Assembly (NCBI RefSeq): GCF_019132875.1
Contig: NZ_JAHSPF010000006.1
Location: 227,129-291,128, forward strand
Direction of reading: 5' to 3'
Length of the DNA stretch: 64,000 nt
Origin: Erwinia phyllosphaerae
GTDB lineage: Bacteria > Pseudomonadota > Gammaproteobacteria > Enterobacterales > Enterobacteriaceae
The notes beneath the pieces were generated by a model. It saw only the letters and a list, made by a program, of their open reading frames with translations. It searched no databases and was not told where the DNA came from. Within the stretch, counting starts at the first letter, position 1, and each line of letters starts with the position of its first letter. The position numbers and the translations under genes are program-made. Positions 56,951-64,000 of the stretch are shown here, piece by piece.

Positions 56951-58462
56951 ATGCAACCTTTACTGCAACTTCAGGGCATTGAAAAATCCTTTCCGGGCGT
57001 GAAAGCACTGTCCGGCGCGGCGCTGGCGGTCTATCCCGGTCGCGTGATGGCGCTGGTCGGTGAAAACGGTGCCGGAAAATCCACCATGATGAAAGTCATG
57101 ACCGGCATCTACGCGCGCGACGCGGGTTCCATTAAATGGCTGGGGGAAGAGGCCAACTTTAGCGGGCCGAAGGCGTCTCAGGAAGCCGGCATTGGCATCA
57201 TCCACCAGGAACTGAATTTAATTCCGCAGCTTAGCGTGGCGGAAAACATCTTTTTAGGGCGCGAGTTCGTCAACGCTTTTGGCGCTATCCGCTGGAAACA
57301 GCTTTATGCCGAAGCGGATCGGCTGCTGCAGCGGCTCAACCTGCGTTTCAGCAGTCACAAGCTGGTGGGCGATCTGTCGATTGGCGATCAGCAAATGGTC
57401 GAAATAGCCAAGGTGCTGAGCTACGAGTCCAGAGTCATCGTAATGGATGAACCTACCGATGCGCTGACCGATACCGAGACAGCCTCGCTGTTTCGCGTCA
57501 TCCGCGAGCTGAAAGCGCAAGGCTGCGGCATTGTTTACATCTCCCATCGTATGAAAGAAATCTTTGAAATTTGCGATGACGTAACGGTGTTCCGCGATGG
57601 CCAGTTTATTGCTGAAAGAGCCGTCGACACGCTGGATGAAGAAACGCTGATTGAGATGATGGTCGGCCGCAAGCTGGAAGAACAGTATCCAAGGCTGGAT
57701 AAGGCACCGGGCGACATTCGTTTAACCGTCGAAAACCTCAGCGGGCCTGGCGTGAACGACGTGAGCTTTACGCTACGCAAAGGCGAAATTCTTGGCGTGG
57801 CCGGATTAATGGGCGCTGGCCGTACCGAGCTGATGAAAGTGCTGTATGGCGCGTCTCAACGCAGCGGCGGCAGCGTCACGCTGGAAGGGAAAAAGATAAC
57901 CACGCGCACGCCGGAAGAGGGTTTGCGTAACGGCATCGTGTATATCTCTGAAGATCGTAAGCGCGACGGACTGGTGCTGGGTATGTCGGTGAAAGAGAAC
58001 ATGTCTTTGACCGCGCTGGACTATTTTAGCCACGCTGGTGGCCGCTTAAAGCACGCCCAGGAACAGCTGGCAGTCAGCGATTTTATCAAGCTGTTTAAGG
58101 TAAAAACGCCGTCGATGGAGCAGCCGATTGGCCTGCTGTCGGGCGGAAACCAGCAAAAGGTCGCTATCGCGCGCGGGTTGATGACGCGCCCTAAGGTACT
58201 GATTCTGGATGAGCCGACGCGCGGCGTGGATGTGGGCGCCAAGAAAGAGATTTATCAGTTAATCAATCAGTTTAAAGAAGAAGGGCTGAGTATCATTTTA
58301 GTCTCTTCAGAAATGCCGGAAGTGCTGGGTATGAGCGATCGCGTGCTGGTGATGCACGAAGGTCGTCTGAGCGGCGATTTTCCGATTGAACAGGCCAGCC
58401 AGGAACGTCTGATGGCAGCGGCAGTAGGCAAGCAACATAGCGCGGAGCTGGTAACACCATGA
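56951..58462 (+). CDS. rbsA: Ribose ABC transporter ATPase RbsA
   Basis: RbsA carries two fused ATPase domains that power ribose import. I choose ATG 56951 ([20 protein letters not shown]), giving 503 residues; a frame from 56906 would overlap rbsD and is not supported. The first Walker A is GENGAGKST, with [13 protein letters not shown] and VMDEPTDAL. The second domain has [27 protein letters not shown] and [10 protein letters not shown]. It overlaps rbsC by 4 bp. Confidence 0.97.
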   Translation: MQPLLQLQGIEKSFPGVKALSGAALAVYPGRVMALVGENGAGKSTMMKVMTGIYARDAGSIKWLGEEANFSGPKASQEAGIGIIHQELNLIPQLSVAENIFLGREFVNAFGAIRWKQLYAEADRLLQRLNLRFSSHKLVGDLSIGDQQMVEIAKVLSYESRVIVMDEPTDALTDTETASLFRVIRELKAQGCGIVYISHRMKEIFEICDDVTVFRDGQFIAERAVDTLDEETLIEMMVGRKLEEQYPRLDKAPGDIRLTVENLSGPGVNDVSFTLRKGEILGVAGLMGAGRTELMKVLYGASQRSGGSVTLEGKKITTRTPEEGLRNGIVYISEDRKRDGLVLGMSVKENMSLTALDYFSHAGGRLKHAQEQLAVSDFIKLFKVKTPSMEQPIGLLSGGNQQKVAIARGLMTRPKVLILDEPTRGVDVGAKKEIYQLINQFKEEGLSIILVSSEMPEVLGMSDRVLVMHEGRLSGDFPIEQASQERLMAAAVGKQHSAELVTP

Positions 58463-59421
58463 GTACTCAAACCCTTCAGGCCAGCAGGATCTTTAGCAAG
58501 GCCTGGCTGCTGGAACAGAAATCGTTAATCGCGCTGGTAGTGCTGATCGCCGTGGTCGCCAGCCAGAGCCCAAACTTTTTTACCGTGAACAATATGTTCA
58601 ACATTCTTCAGCAGACATCGGTTAACGCCATTATGGCGGTTGGCATGACGCTGGTGATCCTGACTTCCGGTATCGATCTTTCGGTAGGATCGCTATTGGC
58701 GCTGACCGGGGCGGTGGGCGCTTCGCTGGTGGGAATAGAAGTGAACGCGTTGGTGGCGGTGGCGGCCTCGCTGGCGCTGGGCGCGCTGATCGGGGCGGTG
58801 ACCGGCACCATAGTGGCAAAAGGCAAGGTGCAGGCGTTTATCGCGACGCTGGTAATGATGCTGTTGCTGCGCGGCGTGACTATGGTTTACACCAACGGCA
58901 GCCCGGTTAACACCGGTTTTAACGATAACGCCGATCTGTTTGGCTGGTTTGGCATCGGGCGGCCGCTGGGCATTCCAACGCCGGTCTGGCTGATGGCGCT
59001 CACCTTTCTGCTGGCGTGGTACATGCTGCACCATACTCGCCTGGGTCGCTACATCTATGCACTTGGCGGCAACGAGGCGGCTACAAGGCTATCGGGCATC
59101 AGCGTTAACCGCGTCAAAATCATCGTTTACGCGCTGAGCGGCATGCTGGCGGCGCTGGCGGGCACTATCGAAGTGGCTCGTCTCTCTTCTGCACAGCCAA
59201 CGGCGGGAACGGGTTACGAACTGGATGCTATCGCCGCGGTTGTGCTGGGCGGTACCAGCCTGGCAGGCGGAAAAGGCCGCGTGATGGGCACGCTGGTTGG
59301 CGCGCTAATTCTCGGCTTCCTGAATAACGGACTGAATCTGCTTGGCGTCTCGTCCTACTACCAAATGATTGTGAAAGCCGTCGTTATTCTGCTGGCGGTG
59401 CTGGTCGATAACAAAAAATAA
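58459..59421 (+). CDS. rbsC: Ribose ABC transporter permease RbsC
   Basis: RbsC is the membrane channel of the ribose importer. The 320-residue product has about 9-10 helices, [13 protein letters not shown] near residue 75, and [20 protein letters not shown], the ATPase-contact loop. It overlaps rbsA by 4 bp (ATGA) and precedes rbsB by 19 bp. Confidence 0.97.
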   Translation: MSTQTLQASRIFSKAWLLEQKSLIALVVLIAVVASQSPNFFTVNNMFNILQQTSVNAIMAVGMTLVILTSGIDLSVGSLLALTGAVGASLVGIEVNALVAVAASLALGALIGAVTGTIVAKGKVQAFIATLVMMLLLRGVTMVYTNGSPVNTGFNDNADLFGWFGIGRPLGIPTPVWLMALTFLLAWYMLHHTRLGRYIYALGGNEAATRLSGISVNRVKIIVYALSGMLAALAGTIEVARLSSAQPTAGTGYELDAIAAVVLGGTSLAGGKGRVMGTLVGALILGFLNNGLNLLGVSSYYQMIVKAVVILLAVLVDNKK

Positions 59422-59440
59422 CTCCCTACAGGAACCGATA

Positions 59441-60322
59441 ATGAAAATGACTAAACTGACGGCGCTGGCGGTTCTGCTTGGCGCAACCCTTAGCGCTAAC
59501 GCGCTGGCAAAAGATACGCTGGCGCTGGTGATCTCCACGCTGAACAATCCCTTTTTCGTTTCGTTAAAAGATGGCGCGCAGAAAGAAGCGGACAAGCTGG
59601 GTTACAACCTGGTGGTGCTGGATTCACAGAACAACCCGGCAAAAGAGTTGGCCAACGTGCAGGATCTCTCCGTGCGCGGCACAAAGCTGCTGCTGATTAA
59701 CCCAACCGATTCCGATGCGGTCGGCAACGCGGTGAAAATGGCGAATCAGGCCAATATCCCGGTTATCACGCTCGACCGCGTTGCGGCACAGGGTAAAGTG
59801 GTCAGCCACGTTGCCTCGGATAACCGTTTAGGCGGCAAAATGGCCGGCGACTATATTGCGCAGCGCGTTGGCGAAAAGGCCAAAATCATTGAGCTGGCCG
59901 GGATTGCCGGAACCTCTGCGGCTCGCGAGCGAGGCGAAGGCTTTAAAACGGCGGCCGATGCGCATAAATTTGTTATCCTTGCTAGCCAGCCCGCAGATTT
60001 CGATCGCACCAAGGGTCTGAACGTCATGCAGAACCTGCTGACCGCCCATCCGGACGTGCAGGCAGTGTTTGCGCAAAACGATGAAATGGCATTAGGTGCG
60101 ATGCGCGCATTGCAAACGGCAGGCAAATCTGATGTGGTAGTAGTCGGCTTCGACGGCACCGCGGACGGCGTAAAAGCCGTACAGGGCGGTAAACTTGCCG
60201 CTACCGTGGCGCAGCAGCCGGAGCAAATCGGCGTTATCGGCGTGCAAACGGCCGATAAAGTGCTGAAGGGCCAGCAGGTTCAGGCTATCAACCCCGTTGA
60301 CCTGAAGCTGGTCACTAAATAA
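59441..60322 (+). CDS. rbsB: Periplasmic ribose-binding protein RbsB
   Basis: RbsB delivers ribose to RbsAC and, in E. coli, to the Trg chemoreceptor. The 293-residue product has a signal peptide ([20 protein letters not shown], cleavage after ALA near residue 23) followed by [19 protein letters not shown]. Ligand-binding segments [36 protein letters not shown] and [11 protein letters not shown] are conserved. A terminator-like hairpin (60343-60372) follows. Confidence 0.97.
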   Translation: MKMTKLTALAVLLGATLSANALAKDTLALVISTLNNPFFVSLKDGAQKEADKLGYNLVVLDSQNNPAKELANVQDLSVRGTKLLLINPTDSDAVGNAVKMANQANIPVITLDRVAAQGKVVSHVASDNRLGGKMAGDYIAQRVGEKAKIIELAGIAGTSAARERGEGFKTAADAHKFVILASQPADFDRTKGLNVMQNLLTAHPDVQAVFAQNDEMALGAMRALQTAGKSDVVVVGFDGTADGVKAVQGGKLAATVAQQPEQIGVIGVQTADKVLKGQQVQAINPVDLKLVTK

Positions 60323-60342
60323 ATCAAAGAAAAGCATGGCAC

Positions 60343-60372
60343 GCGCCACCTCTTGCAGGTGGCGCCTTTTTC
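60343..60372 (+). terminator. Intercistronic hairpin between rbsB and rbsK
   Basis: GCGCCACC (60343-60350) and GGTGGCGC (60358-60365) form a perfect 8-bp stem, then CTTTTTCT. It lies just before rbsK and probably lowers rbsKR expression relative to rbsDACB or stabilises the upstream mRNA. Confidence 0.75.
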
Positions 60373-60383
60373 TGGACGATCCC

Positions 60384-61313
60384 ATGACTAAAATCGGCAG
60401 GCTGGCGGTACTCGGCAGCATCAACGCAGACCATATTCTCAATCTGGCTACCTTTCCTCGTCCCGGCGAAACGGTGATCGGGAAACAGTATCAGGTTGCC
60501 TTTGGCGGTAAAGGCGCTAATCAGGCCGTCGCGGCCGGACGCAGCGGCGCAGAGATTACCTTTATTGCCTGCACGGGCGACGACGATGTCGGGCAACGTA
60601 TTCGCCAGCAGCTGGCAGACGATCGGATTGATGTCTCTTGCGTCGAGGCGATAGCGGGCGAATCCACCGGCGTTGCGCTGATCTTTGTGAATGAAGATGG
60701 CGAAAACAGCATCGCTATTCATGCAGGCGCCAACGCTTGCCTGACGCCCGAGCGGGTGGAAAAGCAGCAGCAGGTTATCGCCAGCGCGGACGCGTTGCTG
60801 ATGCAGCTGGAGTCGCCGCTCGAAAGCGTGCTGGCGGCGGCAAAAATTGCGCATCAGCATCAAACCAAAGTGATCCTTAATCCGGCTCCGGCCACGCCGC
60901 TTTCCGATGAGCTGCTGGCGCTGGTGGATATGATTACGCCAAACGAAACCGAAGCGGAAATCCTGACGGGTGTGCCGGTTGCCTCGGATGAGGATGCCGC
61001 TCGCGCAGCAGCGGTACTGCACGGTAAAGGGATTCATAGCGTGTTGATTACCCTGGGCCGCCGCGGCGTATGGCTTAGCGAAGCCGGTCAGGGACAACGC
61101 ATCCCCGGCTTTAAAGTACAGGCGGTAGATACTATCGCAGCGGGCGATACCTTTAATGGCGCGTTAATGACCGCGCTGCTGGAAGAAAAGCCGATGCCGC
61201 AGGCGGTCCGTTTTGCTCATGCGGCGGCGGCTATTGCGGTGACTCGTGCCGGCGCGCAGCCTTCGGTACCGTGGCGAGAAGAAACCGATCGCTTTTTGCA
61301 GCAGCAGGAGTAG
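60384..61313 (+). CDS. rbsK: Ribokinase RbsK
   Basis: RbsK phosphorylates D-ribose to ribose-5-phosphate. I choose ATG 60384 (MTKIGRLAVLGSINADHI), giving 309 residues as in E. coli; the frame from 60336 would pass through the hairpin. PfkB signatures are present: FGGKGANQAVAAGRSGAEITF and DTIAAGDTFNGAL, whose Asp is the catalytic base. rbsR starts 3 bp past the stop. Confidence 0.96.
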   Translation: MTKIGRLAVLGSINADHILNLATFPRPGETVIGKQYQVAFGGKGANQAVAAGRSGAEITFIACTGDDDVGQRIRQQLADDRIDVSCVEAIAGESTGVALIFVNEDGENSIAIHAGANACLTPERVEKQQQVIASADALLMQLESPLESVLAAAKIAHQHQTKVILNPAPATPLSDELLALVDMITPNETEAEILTGVPVASDEDAARAAAVLHGKGIHSVLITLGRRGVWLSEAGQGQRIPGFKVQAVDTIAAGDTFNGALMTALLEEKPMPQAVRFAHAAAAIAVTRAGAQPSVPWREETDRFLQQQE

Positions 61314-61316
61314 CTC

Positions 61317-62318
61317 GTGCCTACCATGAAAGATGTCGCTCGCCTGGCGGGCGTGTCGACATCCACCGTTTCCCACGTCATTAACAATAACCGCTTTGTC
61401 AGTGAATCAGTGCGGGAGAAAGTCACTTCGGCCATTACGGCTTTGAACTATGCACCTTCTGCCCTGGCCCGTAGCCTGAAACTCAATCAGACCCGAACTA
61501 TCGGCATGCTGCTGACTGCCAGCAGCAACCCTTTCTATTCGGAAGTGGTACGCGGCGTAGAGAGAAGTTGCTATGAGCGTGACTACAGCCTGGTGCTGTG
61601 TAACACCGATGGCGATGAAAACAGAATGAACCGCAGTCTGGAAACGCTGCTGCAAAAGCGAGTCGATGGCTTGCTGATTATGTGTACGGAAAGCCATCTT
61701 CCTTCACCGGACATTCTTAACCGCTATCCGGCTATCCCTACGGTAATGATGGACTGGTCTCCTTTTGACGGCGGCAGCGATATTATCCAGGACAACTCGC
61801 TGTTGGGTGGGGAAATGGCCACGCGCTATTTGATCTCCCGTGGCTATAACCGTATCGCCTGTATCGCTGGCCCGCAGGATAAGACCCCCGCCCGCTGGCG
61901 GCTGGAAGGCTTTTATCAGGCAATGTCGCGTGCAGGGTTGAACGTTCCCCCGGGCTATGTCGTTACCGGTGATTTTGAATTTCAGGGCGGCTACAACGCA
62001 ATGAATCAGCTGTTGGCATTAAATCCACGGCCGGAAGCGGTTTTTACCAGTAATGATGCGATGGCCGTAGGCGTTTATCATGCGCTTTATCAGGCGGGGC
62101 TTTCCGTTGCCAAAGATGTGGCGGTAATAGGCTACGACGATATTGAGCTGGCCCGCTATATGACGCCGCCGCTCACGACTATTCATCAGCCGAAAGATGA
62201 GCTGGGCGAACTGGCCATTGATACGTTGATTCATCGCATGGCCGATCCCGACGGCAGCCAGCAGCTGCTGGTGCTGACGCCGGAACTGGTCGAACGTGGT
62301 TCAGTGGCGGAGCGTTAA
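61317..62318 (+). CDS. rbsR: Ribose operon repressor RbsR
   Basis: RbsR is a LacI-family repressor released by ribose. The 333-residue product starts with GTG ([23 protein letters not shown]), which aligns with E. coli MATMKDV; AGGAG lies at good spacing. The helix-turn-helix is residues 4-25 and the ligand core spans about 60-330. It is downstream of rbsK and binds the operators at 56418-56511. It is convergent and nearly abutting with hsrA (stop codons 4 bp overlap). Confidence 0.96.
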   Translation: MPTMKDVARLAGVSTSTVSHVINNNRFVSESVREKVTSAITALNYAPSALARSLKLNQTRTIGMLLTASSNPFYSEVVRGVERSCYERDYSLVLCNTDGDENRMNRSLETLLQKRVDGLLIMCTESHLPSPDILNRYPAIPTVMMDWSPFDGGSDIIQDNSLLGGEMATRYLISRGYNRIACIAGPQDKTPARWRLEGFYQAMSRAGLNVPPGYVVTGDFEFQGGYNAMNQLLALNPRPEAVFTSNDAMAVGVYHALYQAGLSVAKDVAVIGYDDIELARYMTPPLTTIHQPKDELGELAIDTLIHRMADPDGSQQLLVLTPELVERGSVAER

Positions 62319-63718
62319 GCGCCTTTTTTACGCTTTTCGCGGTTAGAGATTAAGTGCCTGCCGTCGCCGGGCTTCAGCAACATAAATACCAGACCGGAAA
62401 ACACCGTGACTATCCCCATCGTCAGGAAGGTGGCATGAAAGTGATCGACGGTCGTGCCATCAAAGTTTTCATAAAATCGTAAAACGGCCGCGCTGACCGC
62501 CACGCCAAAGCTAATCGCCAGCTGCTGGGTTACGGCAAGCATGCTGTTACCGCTGCTGGCATTACTGTCATTTAAGTCCGCTAACGTGATGGTATTCATA
62601 GCCGTAAACTGGGTAGACATTGCCATGCCCAGCACAAACAGCGGCAGTAGCAATATCGCCAGGCCTGCTGCTGGCGTTTGCAGTGAGAAGCTGGCAACCA
62701 GCACCCCAATAATAACGCTGATTCCCGTTAAGGTTTTGCGGTAACCGAACCAGCGCAGTACCTGGGTTACCGTAGACTTAGCCAGAATAGAACCCAGCGC
62801 GGTTGGTGCCATCATGCAGCCCGCAAGAATAGCAGAGTAACCAAACCCAACCTGTAACATCAGCGGCATAAGGAAAGGAATACTGCCGGTACCCAGACGC
62901 GAAGCTATGTTGCCGAGAATGCCTACCGAGAAGGTACGGGTTTTGAACATTGGCAAAGGAATAAGCGGCGTGGGGTGGCGGCGTGCGTGCACTATATAGA
63001 GAAGAAGTAAAAGAATACCGCCGCAGGTTACCGCCAGGGCCAGGCTGGTGGCGACAATCTTCTCGCCGAAAAGCTCAATGCCGCTGGAAAGCAACACTAG
63101 TCCGATGCCAAACAGAATAAAACCCAGCACATCGAAACGGCGTCGCGGGGTGGTGAAGTCCGGCATATATTTTCGCGCATAGACAATCCCTAAAATCCCC
63201 ATCGGAATATTAATCAGGAAGATCCAGTGCCAGGTTGCCCAGGTAACCAGCACGCCGCCCAATAGCGGGCCAAGAACCGGGCCGACCAGACCGGGCATGG
63301 TTACAAAGTTCAGTACGGGCAGCAGTTCACTACGTGGATAAGCTCTTAGTAATGCCAGCCTGGCAACGGGCATCATCATCGCGCCGCCTACCCCCTGCAC
63401 TATCCTGAAGACAACCAGCATTGTCAGGTTGGCAGAAAGCGCACAGGCCAGCGAACCGAGCGTAAATAAAGAAACGGCGGTGATAAACACTTTTCGCGTG
63501 CCGAAGCGATCGGCCAGCCAGCCGCTTACTGGAATCAACATAGCGACAGTAAGGGTGTAGCTGATAACGGCGGATTGCATCGCCAGAGGGGAACGGTTAA
63601 GGCTTAAGGCGATAGCGGGAAGAGCAGTATTCAGTATCGTGGCATCCAGCGCTTGCATAAAGAAAGCCATTGCGGCGATCCACGGAAGTCCGGCCATACT
63701 GCGCGCGGATTTAATCAT
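62315..63718 (-). CDS. hsrA: MFS transporter HsrA (DHA2 family)
   Basis: HsrA is a 14-helix DHA2-type exporter of unknown substrate. The 467-residue product begins [31 protein letters not shown], with the [10 protein letters not shown] motif and loop 2-3 motif [13 protein letters not shown], and [13 protein letters not shown] (motif C) in helix 5. Sequence and place next to rbsR match E. coli. In E. coli yieP follows before rrnC; here yieP is absent and the rRNA promoter begins about 200 bp upstream of hsrA. Confidence 0.95.
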   Translation of the reverse strand: MIKSARSMAGLPWIAAMAFFMQALDATILNTALPAIALSLNRSPLAMQSAVISYTLTVAMLIPVSGWLADRFGTRKVFITAVSLFTLGSLACALSANLTMLVVFRIVQGVGGAMMMPVARLALLRAYPRSELLPVLNFVTMPGLVGPVLGPLLGGVLVTWATWHWIFLINIPMGILGIVYARKYMPDFTTPRRRFDVLGFILFGIGLVLLSSGIELFGEKIVATSLALAVTCGGILLLLLYIVHARRHPTPLIPLPMFKTRTFSVGILGNIASRLGTGSIPFLMPLMLQVGFGYSAILAGCMMAPTALGSILAKSTVTQVLRWFGYRKTLTGISVIIGVLVASFSLQTPAAGLAILLLPLFVLGMAMSTQFTAMNTITLADLNDSNASSGNSMLAVTQQLAISFGVAVSAAVLRFYENFDGTTVDHFHATFLTMGIVTVFSGLVFMLLKPGDGRHLISNREKRKKGA

Positions 63719-63889
63719 TGGGCATCCTTCTCAGTCATTATTGCCATTGCCGATATGACAACCCTGCAAAGTAAAAAGAAAAGAATAGCACCGCGAAGCG
63801 GCATGGCGTGACGCTTATAAAGGTGAATAGCGCGTAATTTGCTGGTTAAATATTCTTAAAATGTACGCTTATTGCGCTGTTGTTGAAAA

Positions 63890-64000
63890 AAGAAACGGTC
63901 GAAAGTTTTTTTCAAATAAAAACTTGTCAGCCGTCGAGAACTCCCTATAATGCGCCTCCATCGACACGGAACAACGGCTTACCGGCCGCCGGGTTGAGAG
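63890..64000 (+). promoter_or_regulatory. rRNA operon P1 promoter and leader start
   Basis: An AT-rich UP-like element (63882-63923), -35 TTGTCA (63924-63929), 16-bp spacer, -10 TATAAT (63946-63951) and a GC-rich discriminator GCGCCTCCA, then GACACGGAACAACGGC match the E. coli rrn P1 layout. This is the start of an rRNA operon (rrnC position) whose genes lie beyond the window. Confidence 0.9.

Overview
The window is a chromosomal origin region of a gamma-proteobacterium in the order Enterobacterales. The gene order dnaA-rpmH-rnpA-yidD-yidC-mnmE, pst-phoU, glmUS, atpIBEFHAGDC, rsmG-mnmG-oriC-mioC-asnC, ravA-viaA, kup, rbsDACBKR-hsrA-rrn follows the Escherichia coli backbone. Protein lengths and motifs agree with the E. 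coli orthologues. An OvoA of the Erwinia type, a budABC butanediol operon and a toxin-complex-type chitinase make an Erwiniaceae member (Erwinia/Pantoea/Mixta group) the best guess. That placement is inference; no rRNA gene body is present to test it.

Layout. 1-4822: 5' part of dnaA, then rpmH-rnpA-yidD-yidC-mnmE. 4938-12953: accessory block with a peptidase-containing ABC exporter and its HlyD partner but no visible substrate gene, then yieE, adeP, yieH and an MFS transporter. 13086-17606: phoU-pstBACS behind two Pho boxes. 17818-19780: EamA exporter and divergent LysR regulator. 19985-23349: glmU-glmS. 23461-27700: an accessory cassette between glmU and the atp operon, holding a GH18 chitinase without signal peptide, a lysozyme-fold protein that has lost all three catalytic positions, a P2-type holin, a 37-residue membrane peptide and a membrane-tethered winged-helix regulator. 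27840-34787: complete F1Fo ATP synthase operon. 35627-39901: rsmG, mnmG, oriC (three 13-mers and DnaA boxes), mioC, asnC. 40015-42150: ovoA where E. coli has asnA. 42231-47308: viaA-ravA and kup. 47479-56262: second accessory block between kup and rbs, with an AroY-type UbiD decarboxylase, qseBC/ygiW, and budR/budABC. 56418-63718: rbs operon, rbsR, hsrA. 63900-64000: the P1 promoter and leader start of an rRNA operon.

How genes work together. The chitinase, lysozyme-like protein and holin are co-oriented and end at one strong terminator. They look like a type 10 secretion (holin-dependent export) module dedicated to a cytoplasmically folded chitinase, with the divergent ToxR/CadC-like regulator as the probable switch. 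This is the most unusual part of the window, because the lysozyme-like component should be catalytically dead and no spanin gene is visible. Other local circuits are PurR control of adeP, PhoB control of pst, RbsR control of rbs through two operators, and DnaA boxes flanking dnaA, oriC and mioC. Short overlapping ORFs precede kup and the AroY-type decarboxylase gene.
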